NCBI RefSeq assembly: GCF_000384215.1
Contig: NZ_KB913032.1
Location: forward strand, 9,695,605-9,759,604
Direction of reading: 5' to 3'
Source of the DNA: Amycolatopsis alba DSM 44262
Lineage (GTDB): Bacteria; Actinomycetota; Actinomycetes; Mycobacteriales; Pseudonocardiaceae
Length of the DNA stretch: 64,000 bases
Part shown: in pieces, positions 1 to 8,688 of the stretch
Numbering within the stretch: position 1 is the stretch's first letter
Layout: each line of letters begins with the position of its first letter
Position numbers and translations under genes: made by a program
The notes under the pieces: generated by a model
Databases searched by the model: none
Seen by the model: only the letters and a program-made list of their open reading frames with translations
What the model was told of the DNA's origin: nothing

Positions 1-2
1 CC

Positions 3-391
3 GCCCTTTCCGCCGACGAGAACCATGTCTGGCGGTCGCTGCTCCGCTACCGCTTCGCCTCCGACGTACGGGAAGTGTCGGATCTGTCCTCCGCGGATCA
101 CAGCGTGCTGTTGCATCTCGCCGAAGCCGACACCGGCCCGATGCTGCAGCAAGATCTCGCCTCGGCCACGTACTGGTCGAAGAGCCGCATGTCGAATCAG
201 CCGACCAGAATGGAAGCCCGCGGCCTGGTGACCCGCTCCCCGAGCACCGGGTCATCGACGCCGTAGCTCCGGCGCACGCCGACTCGGTCCGAAGGCACCT
301 GCTGAACCGCGCCACCGCCGAGGAACTGACGACACTGGTGCGGCTGGCCCAGCGGATCAGGGACGACGTCGACGCGGGCATCCCGTACTGA
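3..391 (+). pseudogene. MarR-family regulator, truncated and internally deleted
   Basis: The open frame from the window edge reads like a MarR winged-helix core (residues such as LSSADHSVLLHLAEAD and SKSRMSNQPTRMEARGLVTR). It then runs into a premature TAG near 264 after losing the beta-wing. The expected C-terminal helices (HRVIDAVAPAHADSVRRHLL to DDVDAGIPY) continue in another frame and end at the TGA at 389-391. A short deletion in the wing that changes frame explains both halves. The 5' end lies outside the window. MarR proteins are dimeric DNA-binding repressors; this copy should not make an intact wing and is probably inactive. Confidence 0.75.
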
Positions 392-669
392 CCCGCGGTC
401 GCGACGACGGAAGGAATCGGCCTCCAGTCGCTCGTACAGTGAGCGACCAGGCTGGGCGCGACGGTCACGTCCTTTCTCCACTTGAGGCGTACATGTCACC
501 TGGATGCACCCACACTCACGACCGGTCGCCGGGTGGATGTTATGAGGGGCAAGGGAAATGCGACGTCGAGTAACGGGTGCGGAATTTGGGTCATCCAACG
601 CCCCAAAGTCCACATAGTGAGGGACCTCAGGTGACCACCTCACGTCGATCGAGCTCCTGGGTCTCGCTG

Positions 670-1296
670 TCACCCGGCCAGGAGCCGACCGATGCCGTGG
701 TCGAAACGGGCGTCGAAGGAGTCGGCGATCATGAGGTGCTCGCCGACTTTCGCCAGTGCCGGATAGGCGCCGGTTTCGAGCAGCCGCCCGAATTCGCGCG
801 CCGACGCGGCAGCGGGGGTCTGCTGCTCCTGGGTCAAGCCGAGGCTGAAGTAGACGATCGCCCAGCACAACCGGGCGGCGCCCGCCTCGGTGTGGCCGGC
901 TTCGAGCAAAGCGCCGACGATCGTCTCGGCGACGCGGAAAGTGTTACCGGTGCCGGTGTGGGTGCCTGCGACGAGGCGGCCGCCGTCGCGGTGCGCGAGC
1001 ATCGCCAACCGGTAACGGCCTGCCACGATCCGGACGCGCTCGACGGGATCGGCCGGGAGGTCGTCGGTACGCACCGTGCCGACGATGGTGTCGGCCATGG
1101 TCTCGATCAGTGTCTGCTTGGTCTTGACGTACCAGCTGACCGAGTTGAGGTGGGCGCCCAGTGTGCGAGCGACACCGCGCAGCGACAGCTTTTCGAGCCC
1201 TTCGGCTTCCAGCGTCGTGAAGGCAGCTTCGATCACGTCTTCCTGTGTCCAGCGCATCGCGGTCACGGCCTCCTCACCGCCAAGCGTTTTGGTCAT
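670..1296 (-). CDS. TetR-family transcriptional regulator
   Basis: A 208-residue protein with an N-terminal TetR helix-turn-helix (about residues 15-60; LSLRGVARTLGAHLNSVSWY is the recognition region) and a helical C-terminal ligand domain resembling the TetR_C class of tetracycline-repressor-like proteins. It lies 24 bp downstream of the SDR oxidoreductase on the same strand, so the two are probably co-transcribed and the regulator may control the oxidoreductase. The ATG at 1296 has a weak ribosome site. An internal ATG at 1257, behind an AGGAGG, gives a length more typical of the family and could be the true start. Effector ligand unknown. Confidence 0.88.
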   Translation of the reverse strand: MTKTLGGEEAVTAMRWTQEDVIEAAFTTLEAEGLEKLSLRGVARTLGAHLNSVSWYVKTKQTLIETMADTIVGTVRTDDLPADPVERVRIVAGRYRLAMLAHRDGGRLVAGTHTGTGNTFRVAETIVGALLEAGHTEAGAARLCWAIVYFSLGLTQEQQTPAAASAREFGRLLETGAYPALAKVGEHLMIADSFDARFDHGIGRLLAG

Positions 1297-1320
1297 CGTA
1301 CAAGTCCGGCGAGCACGACT

Positions 1321-2136
1321 TCAGCCGCCGAACGCCGCCTGGGACACCTCGTCCCAGCGTTCCCATTCCTCGATCCGGGCGGCGTACTCCTTCTTGATCA
1401 ACGGCAGCGGCCCCTGCCCGAAGAAGATCCTCAGCGGCGGCTCGTCGGCGTCGACGATCTGCAGGATGGCGGCGCGGGTGGCGCCGGGCTCCCCTCGTTT
1501 CGCGGCCGGACGGGTCATCGCCGCGCGGAAATCGTCGTAGACGGAGGATCGCTCGGCCTGCACCGCCGACGAGCCCGCCCAATCGGTGGCATACCCGGCC
1601 GGTTCGATCAGCGTGACCTTGACGCCGAAGTCCTCCACTTCGGCCGCAAGACTGGCGGTGAAGCCCTCCACGGCGAACTTGGAGGCGTGGTAGAGCCCCA
1701 AGCCTGGCAGTGAGTAGACCCCGGCGATGGACGACACCTGGATGAGATGCCCACTGCCGCGGCCCCGCAGGTACGGCAGCACCGCCTGGGTGACCCACAA
1801 TGAGCCGAACAGGTTGACCTCGAGCTGATCGCGCGCTTGCAGTTCGGTCACCTCCTCGACCATGCCGAAGAGGCCGTAATCGGCGTTGTTGATCACGATG
1901 TCGATCCCGCCGAAGTGCTCGGTCACGCGCCGCACCGCGTCGAGGACTTCGGCGCGGTCGGTGATGTCGACCCGCAGAGGCAGGATCGCTTCGCCGTGGG
2001 TCTCGGCGAGGCCGTCGAACGCGTCGGCCGAGCGGCTGAACGCCGCCACCCGGTCGCCGCGTTCGAGTGCGGCTTCGGTCCATTCCCGGCCGAAGCCCGC
2101 GGACGCACCCGTGATGAGCCAGGTCTTACCGGATAT
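1321..2136 (-). CDS. Short-chain dehydrogenase/reductase with an ATA in the start position
   Basis: A classical SDR. The Rossmann glycine motif TGASAGFG lies near residues 9-16, the NNADYG motif mid-protein, and the catalytic Ser and YHASK follow. Such enzymes reduce or oxidise carbonyl/hydroxyl groups with NAD(P)H. The N-terminal strand and glycine motif are encoded only upstream of the first in-frame GTG (2049). Reading back in frame, the codon in the expected start position is ATA (2136-2134), 5 nt after an AAGGAGG, and an in-frame TGA lies at 2160-2158. Either ATA is used as a rare start, or an ATG was mutated and only a non-functional protein lacking the dinucleotide loop can be made. 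A sequencing error is also possible. Confidence 0.85.
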   Translation of the reverse strand: MSGKTWLITGASAGFGREWTEAALERGDRVAAFSRSADAFDGLAETHGEAILPLRVDITDRAEVLDAVRRVTEHFGGIDIVINNADYGLFGMVEEVTELQARDQLEVNLFGSLWVTQAVLPYLRGRGSGHLIQVSSIAGVYSLPGLGLYHASKFAVEGFTASLAAEVEDFGVKVTLIEPAGYATDWAGSSAVQAERSSVYDDFRAAMTRPAAKRGEPGATRAAILQIVDADEPPLRIFFGQGPLPLIKKEYAARIEEWERWDEVSQAAFGG

Positions 2137-2153
2137 CGCACCCTCCTTGAATT

Positions 2154-2200
2154 TTGGTCAGCGACCAACTCCCTTTCGAGTAGACTTGTTCACTGACCAA
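2154..2200. promoter_or_regulatory. Twin palindromic operators between SDR and TetR
   Basis: Two related 15-bp inverted repeats lie in the intergenic region: TTGGTCAGCGACCAA at 2154-2168 (perfect arms with a 3-nt centre) and TTGTTCACTGACCAA at 2186-2200 (same arms, one mismatch). Their centres are 32 bp apart, about three helical turns, on the same face. TetR-family repressors commonly bind such sites. They lie directly upstream of the SDR ribosome site and within 65 bp of the divergent TetR remnant, so they probably controlled both genes. Confidence 0.7.
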
Positions 2201-2264
2201 ATTGTCAAGGCCGACCGCCGAGTCGTCGATGAGCGGACTCACCGGTGACCGGTAAATCCGGCCA

Positions 2265-2700
2265 ATGCCCCAGTCGCGTGCCTCCGATCCGACGAGTCTC
2301 CGGCTCCGGGGCCCGTCACGACGAGACGCGAAGGCGAACCTCGCCCGGATCCTCACGGCGGCGGCCGACGTCTTCGCCACTCACGGGTGCAACGCCACGC
2401 TGGCCGACGTGGCCAAAGCAGCCGAAGTGGGCGTCGCCACGGTGTACCGCAAGTTCGCGACGAAGGATGACCTGATCCACGACGTGTACGAGCCCCGGTT
2501 CGCCGCCGCGGAACAGCAAGCGCTCGACGCCGCCCAGGATCCGGATCCGTGGGCGGGTTATCGCCGGGTTTCTCGAGAAGTCGGTCACGACGCTCGCCCC
2601 GGATCGGGGGTTCCGCGAATTGCTCAGCGGGTCCTACAGCTTCGCCGGGCCCGCAGAGCAGGCGAGCCGACCCAGTTCAGGGACCGATGCTGCTGGACTC
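2265..2700 (+). pseudogene. TetR-family regulator, frameshifted and truncated
   Basis: The N-terminal 75 residues form a normal TetR DNA-binding domain (LARILTAAADVFATHG followed by LADVAKAAEVGVATVYRKF). After WAGYRR the frame breaks. Near 2565 one extra base (a run of three G before TTTCTCGAG) shifts the continuation FLEKSVTTLAPDRGFREL into the next frame, and homology is lost by about 2700. It was divergent from the SDR gene across the twin operator and is the likely original repressor of that pair. The ligand-binding domain cannot be made intact. Confidence 0.75.
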
Positions 2701-3211
2701 AAGGACTGCTGCACATTCTCGACCTGCCGAACCCGCGGCGCGTGTCCACCGTGCAGATCCACGCCACAGTGGCGTCGCTGCGCAAACACCTGAAGGACTC
2801 GATCGACACAGCGGTGGCCGGACGCGCGAGCGGCAGCGCCGGTACCGCCGCGACGACCTCAGCCATCACCCGCCTGATCTGCACTTGGGGGGGGAGCACG
2901 ATCTCACTGGCCCTTGGACGCCCTTTCCGGAGCTGGTACCGCCGTTCATTCCATCTGACGGCTACCTGTGCGGATTCATCGACCTCGTTCTCACCAAGGC
3001 CGGATGGCCAGACCTCGTGATCGAGATCGACTCCCAGAACAGGCCACGCAGCCGAGAGAAAAAACAGTTCGCGTCCGAGGTGGGAGCAATCGCAGTCTGG
3101 GTGCGCTGGAACTCCAGCCCCGTGTACAGAGTTCCCGGCATCCGCATCGTCGATCTGGTCCAAGAGACCCGACCTCCTGGTCGGGAGTCAAGGGGCAGCC
3201 AGCAAGGGTGA
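2701..3211 (+). pseudogene. Fragment of an unrecognised protein with a nuclease-like beta core
   Basis: The clearest part is the last 80 residues in the frame ending at 3211: strand-like segments CGFIDLVLTKAGWPDLVIEI, then KKQFASEVGAIAVWVRW and a final IRIVDLV. An acidic residue before a strand ending in EID is compatible with a decayed restriction-nuclease-like fold, but no complete motif is present. The upstream coding seems to switch frames around 2830-2880. It follows the truncated TetR gene without a start signal of its own. No function is assigned; it is a remnant. Confidence 0.4.
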
Positions 3212-3468
3212 CTTATCCGGCGCCATTTCAGGGCGGACCACTGCCACCAGAGTCCGCGAGGTCGTCGCACCGACCCGTAACTGCTTCCGCAACGTCTCTG
3301 CGGAGATAGGGCGACGGGTAGCGCCCCCAGTGCTCGGCGTCCGCCACCCGCTCCTCGAGTTCGTCGCCGACGAGGGCGGACAATTGCACTGCTCCGAGAT
3401 CAGCATTCGTGACGCTCAGTGCTCGACTGCTGGCCTGGAACCTGTCTCGGCCCACCCGACCTGTGGGA
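3188..3468 (-). pseudogene. Helix-turn-helix fragment interrupted by the IS5-family element
   Basis: On the minus strand two overlapping frames carry pieces of one sequence: SALVGDELEERVADAEHWGR in one and SAETLRKQLRVGATTSRTLV in the other. The second piece resembles the C-terminal helix-turn-helix of small DNA-binding proteins found in actinobacterial mobile elements. The frame change and the abrupt junction with the insertion sequence at 3472 show that the gene is dead. Identity is tentative. Confidence 0.35.
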
Positions 3469-3472
3469 CTAG

Positions 3473-4416
3473 GACGTGTCCTGGGGATCTTCATCGGAGG
3501 TGGAGGACGATGCAGGCGAGGATGATCTCGGCGCGGTGGTAGGCGGCTCGTTTGGCGTATCGTGTTGCCAGGCCACGGAATTGTTTGAGCCTGTTGAAGC
3601 AGCGCTCGACCACGTTGCGGAGCTTGCAGAGGTCGGGGTCGAAGGCCGGTGGCCTGCCACCCGCGCTGCCCTTGGCTTCGCGGCGGGCGATCTGGTCGGC
3701 GCGTTCGGGAATGGTGGCCTTGATCCCGCGCTCCCGCAGCGCTATCCGGGTGCTCGGGTGGGTGTAGGCCTTGTCGGCGAGCACCCGCCCGACCCGTATT
3801 TTCTGTCCGTCCACCTCGATGTCACGGATGTCATCCAGCAGCGGAAGCAGCTGCGGGTTGTCCCCGGCCTGTCCCGGCGTGAGGATCACCGCCAACGGCA
3901 AACCCGCGGAGTCGACGGCCAGGTGGAGTTTGGTGGTCAATCCGCCCCGCGAGCGCCCGAGGCATTCCCCGTCGACGGCGAGGTCCTCGATCCAGTCCGC
4001 GCAGCCCCTTTTCTCCGGGCGCCGGCCGCGTGCTGATGCGCCCGGACACTCGTGGAATCGACGCTGATCACGAACTCGACGTTGTCCTCCAGCGTGCCCA
4101 GCGAGTCGTCTTTGACGATGACGTGCTCCAGGATCCGGTCCCAGGTTCCGTCCGAGGCCCACTTCCGCAACCGCTCATGCGCGGTCTTCCACGGCCCATA
4201 GCGTTCCGGCAGATCACGCCACGGCGCACCCGTCCGCTCATGCCACAAGATCACGTCGATCACCTGCCGATGACTACGCCACCGCCCACCCCTGCGACCC
4301 GTCTGCCACAGGCAGCAACGGCGCAATCGCTGCCCAAGCCCTATCCGTCAGCTCACCACGACCCACCACGATCCATCATCCGCACACGATCATGAAAAAG
4401 ATCCGCAGGACATGCC
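3473..4416 (-). mobile_element. IS5-family (IS427-like) insertion sequence, about 944 bp
   Basis: The ends are imperfect inverted repeats: GACGTGTCCTGGGGATCTT at the left and, read inward from the right, GGCATGTCCTGCGGATCTT. A CTAG flanks both ends (3469-3472 and 4417-4420), consistent with a short target duplication at CTAG, which is common for this group. The element contains one transposase gene on the minus strand with an AAAAGGGG slippery run. It has landed in a decayed helix-turn-helix gene. Confidence 0.85.
3491..4369 (-). pseudogene. IS5-family DDE transposase, programmed frameshift plus an extra N-terminal frameshift
   Basis: Catalyses cut-and-paste transposition of the surrounding IS. 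The first frame holds the helical N-terminal domain (VIDVILWHERTGAPWRDLPE) and the first catalytic Asp (ISVDSTSVRAHQHA). The second frame, entered at AAAAGGGG (complement of 4005-4012), holds the second Asp (VLADKAY) and the final Glu (KLRNVVERCFNRLKQFRG). That shift is normal for the IS427 group. In addition the true N-terminus (ELTDRAWAAIAPLLPVADG, starting GTG about 4369) is in another frame from the body; one extra base near 4295 separates them. The copy is probably immobile unless a related transposase acts in trans. Confidence 0.8.
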
Positions 4417-4550
4417 CTAGTCAGTACAGCTGCGGCGGTCGTCTGCCGTCGTACCCGCATGGACTACACGACGTCGCACAAGGATACTGGTGAGAAACCC
4501 GTCGTCTCTGTGGCGCCGTTCACCCCGAAAGACTTCACCCGTCTGTTTGC

Positions 4551-6710
4551 TCATTGCTGACCGCTTTGGTTGGTGTCATGGTCCGTGAGCCTGGTCCAGG
4601 TCGTCAGCCGGTGGACCTCGCCGCGGGTGGTGTAGCGGTCCCTGACGACGACTTCGTCGTCGGCGGGACGCCGGAACATCGTTTTCGCGTGCTCGTCGAG
4701 CATGTCGATGCCGTATCCGCCACCGGGGTCAAAGTAGATCCCAGGGTCTCGTCCTGCGGCGCGGTGCTCCAGGATCCGGCGCCGTAGCACGGCGACCGCG
4801 CCGCTGGGGAGGGTTGGGGGTGCGTGCCCGGCGCCGAAGTGGAGCGCGGGGAAAGCTATGTCTAGCGCCGCTGGAACTGCTCGGACGTACTCGTCGAAGA
4901 GCGTCTCGATCGGAATCTTCCAGATGAGCGCGGCGAGCTCGGTTGGGGTGGTGTCCGAGGTACAGTCAAGTCCGAACGAAGCGGCGAAGTGCGCGGTCAG
5001 CGCGGGATACGCACCGTTTCTCCGTGGTGCCTGCGCGATCGCCAGGTCCAGCAGTGTGTAGACATTGGTCACCGCTCGGGCGACGATATCTTCCAGGTCA
5101 ATGCCAAGTTCGATACCGAAAATTCCTTCATCGAATGCCTGGCCAGTGTGGAATGCCGCCTCGAACACGACTCCGTGGCGGTTGCTTCTGTCACCGATGA
5201 GGTGATCAATGACCCAGCGAACGAGTAAACCGATAGTGTCAGGGTCTTCGAGTGGCCGGCCATCTCCGGCCGCACCAGTGATGATCGCGGGTGGCGGCTC
5301 GCGGACATCGGCGAGCGAGGTCGCGATGCCCAGTTCAGTGAGGGGAACGCACAAGTCCGCGCGTGCCCACGCGAGCAGGGATCGTAGCCGGTCCCGCGTC
5401 AGGAAATCCTTGTTCAGCTGGTAGGCCGTGACATAGGTCCAGAGCCGGGCGAGGCGGAATCCCAGCCTGGTAAACCACTGCGCGCCATAGGCCGGCACCT
5501 TCGCATCGGGTGCGATCGTATCGACGACCTTGAAGCCGAATTCCGGGTTTCGTGTCTCGACCACCTGGTCACCGAACTCTTTGGCCGCGGTGGCCATCCG
5601 ATCGGGGCAGATGAGCAGCTCACGTGTGTAGTCGCCGATCAGCCCCCATGTATTGAACACGACCGGCCGAGCATAGTGATCCATGCTGACATCGGGAGTG
5701 CGATGGCGCACGTCCAGGCGCTTCTCCTGCCACGTCCCCGAGCTACACCACTCGACGGTACCGTAACGCGACAGAAAACGTGTCGCCGAGTCGAGCTCCG
5801 GCGACGCGGGACGCCAGCTGCCGGTTCGGCCGTGCTCCGCGATGCGCCGGTGCAGCGGCGAGCGTTCCCCACCGTCCAGGTAGTGCTCTACTTTCGCTTC
5901 GCTGAGGAACCCGGCCGGATTGACACGTGCCACTATGAGCCCGCATGGCCGCAGATTCTCGTACATGAAGCGAACATCCTCGAAGACGAACCCGAATCCC
6001 GTGATGCCGGAGCGGTCGGCTTCCCGAGCGATCATGTCGAGCGCGCTATTCAGCAGAACGCCAATCTGGACAGGATTGCTGAAATCATGCGGCGTGAAGG
6101 TCAAGCTTGTGGTGTCGATGTGCTGGGAAGGGATCAGATCCTGGCCGAGGCTGCTCCACGCGGAAGGTAGCCGCGCCGTGATCCGCTGCGTCTCGTCGAC
6201 GTGGAGACATAAGACCTTCAGGCCGTGCCAAGCGATCAGCGACACCAGCGAGTGATCAAGCAAGGGCGAGTAGTCCGTGGACACGACCACGAAGCAAATA
6301 TCAGTACGTGCCGCGAAAGGCAGATGGTTCCGCACTTCCTGTTCGTAGGCCAGCAGCTCGGTGACCGTCTCGCGTGCTGTCGCCCGGGCACGTTTGATCT
6401 CAAACACCACGATAGTGCCCGTATCAGGCGACTCGTAGAGAAGGTCAGCGAACAGCTTCTCGGACCGGTTCAACGAGATCGAGCTCCCGCTGCTCGACAC
6501 CGGAATCAGGCCGACCAGCCGGTCACGAACCAGCAACGCGGCGTCCGCGGCGCGATGAAGAACAAGATTGTCCAAGATGAGGAGGCGATCCTCGCCCTGG
6601 TGCCGATCAAGCGCGACATGCTCCACCTCGTTCCAGCCATCGATACGGTCCAGCAGCATCTGTCGAGCGACCAGACCCTCGACAAGATCTTGTACTTCCT
6701 TCTCCCGCAT
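4551..6710 (-). CDS. Large protein with N-terminal PD-(D/E)XK nuclease-like domain
   Basis: 719 residues. The N-terminal 200 residues carry a plausible PD-(D/E)XK core: Asp89 in the KLFADLLYE segment, then TIVVFEIKR with Glu104 and Lys106, followed by a helix (ARETVTELLAYEQEV). This motif is typical of restriction- or repair-type DNA nucleases. The remaining 500 residues match nothing I recognise and show no membrane segments. The gene lies 223 bp downstream of the ADP-ribosylglycohydrolase on the same strand. The gap contains a short AAGGCC/GGCCTT hairpin (6795-6813), so the gene may have its own promoter or be read through from the cluster. Its place beside DarT-like and helicase genes suggests a nucleic-acid effector in a defence locus; that is inference. 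Confidence 0.65.
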   Translation of the reverse strand: MREKEVQDLVEGLVARQMLLDRIDGWNEVEHVALDRHQGEDRLLILDNLVLHRAADAALLVRDRLVGLIPVSSSGSSISLNRSEKLFADLLYESPDTGTIVVFEIKRARATARETVTELLAYEQEVRNHLPFAARTDICFVVVSTDYSPLLDHSLVSLIAWHGLKVLCLHVDETQRITARLPSAWSSLGQDLIPSQHIDTTSLTFTPHDFSNPVQIGVLLNSALDMIAREADRSGITGFGFVFEDVRFMYENLRPCGLIVARVNPAGFLSEAKVEHYLDGGERSPLHRRIAEHGRTGSWRPASPELDSATRFLSRYGTVEWCSSGTWQEKRLDVRHRTPDVSMDHYARPVVFNTWGLIGDYTRELLICPDRMATAAKEFGDQVVETRNPEFGFKVVDTIAPDAKVPAYGAQWFTRLGFRLARLWTYVTAYQLNKDFLTRDRLRSLLAWARADLCVPLTELGIATSLADVREPPPAIITGAAGDGRPLEDPDTIGLLVRWVIDHLIGDRSNRHGVVFEAAFHTGQAFDEGIFGIELGIDLEDIVARAVTNVYTLLDLAIAQAPRRNGAYPALTAHFAASFGLDCTSDTTPTELAALIWKIPIETLFDEYVRAVPAALDIAFPALHFGAGHAPPTLPSGAVAVLRRRILEHRAAGRDPGIYFDPGGGYGIDMLDEHAKTMFRRPADDEVVVRDRYTTRGEVHRLTTWTRLTDHDTNQSGQQ

Positions 6711-6933
6711 GCATTCCCCCTAGAACACACGAAACCTACAGCCACCACTTCACCCCGTCACTTGTCTCGGGTCGAGAGCTGCTCCGGACACCGCAAGGCC
6801 GCACTGAGGCCTTACGTCGATATGCATGTATTTGCGTCGACGCGGATCACCCCGCACTACACCTTTCACGGAGCCAGCCACCTGATTAGACTGAACTTTC
6901 CACGCTCCGGAAGCCTAAAGCAACTGACAACAA

Positions 6934-8688
6934 CTACCCCTCTTTCCGATCTACTTCAGAAGAAGACGAGGCGGCGGCACTGCGCAGTGTACGGCGCAAG
7001 CCATCCGCAAACGACTCATACTGTTCCTGCGTTCCCAGCAGCGCGACTCGGCGAATCGCGTAGGCCACGGCACGATCTGTATAACCCTCAGATTTTACCC
7101 ATGCTAGCATTTGATCGACATCGACCTTCTTTGCCTGGTTCTTCTCATCATGGACGGGGCGCGCATCCGCCTGAGGACTCAAGCTGAGGGTACCGGCATT
7201 TCCCTTGGTATCGCCGATTTTATCGGCATTACTCTGCGATCTAGCCGTCCACCACTTGCGGTAACCATTTCGCTGTTGGCCGACCTCGCCAGAGGACTCA
7301 CCAGGCAGCCGGACCGGCATATTTCCTACAGTTAGCAACCGCGGCTGAATTCGCCTTTTCACAAGAAGTGATTGCCCAAAATCGACTCGAACCCACTCCC
7401 ACGCTTCCGAGCGCACGGTTTTCGTCTCACCATCGACAAAAGGTTTCAGGTGCCCAAATCCCGCTAGCGCAAGACTTTCGCCATCGAAGCCAACCGCATC
7501 AAGTTGGGTCGTCGGCGCACTCCAATGAAGCAAGTCCGGATAAGGGAATGGTGCCACTTCAGCGCCATCGGCGATATCGGCCAAACGGAGGGCCTGCTCA
7601 ACGAGATAGTCGGCATCCTGAACTTCTTTGGGAAAATCTCCAGAAGTGGCGGCGCCGCATAATGCCGCAGCCATCGTTGCGATTGTGTCTGTGTCCGTGC
7701 CTAATGCCCTAGCTGCGATTTGCGAGACGAGCGCTGGCCGATCCGGCAATGCCGTAGCAAGAGCCATAGCCGCCACGGAGGTAGCCGTGCCGCTGCCTCT
7801 GGTGGCAGGCTCACTCAGGTCGAGCTCATCGACAAGTCGTCGATAGGCTGCCTCGGCAGATTCCGCATCCGGGCACCTCCGCAGCTCTTTGACGACTGGT
7901 CGGGCGCGCTTCATCAGCCAATATATCTCTTTGACTGTCTGGCTCCACGCGGCTTGGAAGCTTGAGCCGATCTCGTGCTCCCACCTTGGCAACCACACAG
8001 ACCCAAGCTGTGAATTGTTCTCCATCAGCTGATATGTGGCTTCGACTAGGCCTACGAAGTCGCTCCACGCCGAAACCGGAGGCAACGTCCCCTCGGCCAA
8101 GGTCATGCCGAGAGCGGCCGCGTGCAGCACCGCACCGGCAATGGCCCTAGGATGCCCATGAGTCGTGACCGCGTCTACGATGATGTTCTCGAGACATCGT
8201 GCTGATGCTACGGAATCAGCAGCCCACACGTGCGGCTGGATGCGCATAGCCACACCGTTGCCCCCCGCATTGGTCCAGCCTTCGTAAAAGTTGGCAAACC
8301 ATGGCGTCGCGGTCTTCGCGAGGTTTGCGGCAGCCGCCTTGCTGGCCCGGCCGCCGCCGAGCGCGTAGGAGGGCCAGATGGGCACTTCGACCTTGGCGAA
8401 CGCTTCGACGTCAAACCTGCGGGACGATAGTGCGCGAGCGGTGGCCAGCCGCAGCTGGGTGTCGTCGGAGTAGCTGCCGGCTGGCAGCGTCATCGTGACG
8501 CCGTATCGGCCGCCGACTCGTCTGCTCCACTCGATCGGCGCTTCAAGCCTGTGTCCATGTAGCCGGCGTTGGAGGCCCCTTTCATCAGTGAGTTCGCTGA
8601 TGAAGCCAAGCGCATCGGCCCAGGCTGACCACAGCATCGAGCCCACGATGCGATCGCGGCGTGCGGCCGAGCCAGCGTGCGCGCTCAT
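6934..8688 (-). CDS. ADP-ribosylglycohydrolase (DraG/ARH type)
   Basis: 584 residues from the ATG at 8688, which overlaps the stop of the DarT-like gene (ATGA) and has GGAGG 7 nt upstream; an upstream start at 8709 is less likely. ARH enzymes are helical, use two metal ions and remove ADP-ribose from proteins or nucleic acids. The two metal motifs are visible: SYSDDTQ near residues 72-78 and GTDTDT near 330-335. A GGNGVAMR loop and THGHPRA also fit the family. About 200 extra C-terminal residues have low-complexity linkers. Coupled translation with a DNA ADP-ribosyltransferase suggests it is the antitoxin that reverses or limits that modification, a role usually filled by a macrodomain protein (DarG). 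Confidence 0.85.
   Translation of the reverse strand: MSAHAGSAARRDRIVGSMLWSAWADALGFISELTDERGLQRRLHGHRLEAPIEWSRRVGGRYGVTMTLPAGSYSDDTQLRLATARALSSRRFDVEAFAKVEVPIWPSYALGGGRASKAAAANLAKTATPWFANFYEGWTNAGGNGVAMRIQPHVWAADSVASARCLENIIVDAVTTHGHPRAIAGAVLHAAALGMTLAEGTLPPVSAWSDFVGLVEATYQLMENNSQLGSVWLPRWEHEIGSSFQAAWSQTVKEIYWLMKRARPVVKELRRCPDAESAEAAYRRLVDELDLSEPATRGSGTATSVAAMALATALPDRPALVSQIAARALGTDTDTIATMAAALCGAATSGDFPKEVQDADYLVEQALRLADIADGAEVAPFPYPDLLHWSAPTTQLDAVGFDGESLALAGFGHLKPFVDGETKTVRSEAWEWVRVDFGQSLLVKRRIQPRLLTVGNMPVRLPGESSGEVGQQRNGYRKWWTARSQSNADKIGDTKGNAGTLSLSPQADARPVHDEKNQAKKVDVDQMLAWVKSEGYTDRAVAYAIRRVALLGTQEQYESFADGLRRTLRSAAASSSSEVDRKEG

Noticed and set aside
577..1713. 378-residue plus-strand open frame
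   Set aside because: It is antisense to the TetR and SDR genes, has shadow composition and no ribosome site or domain.
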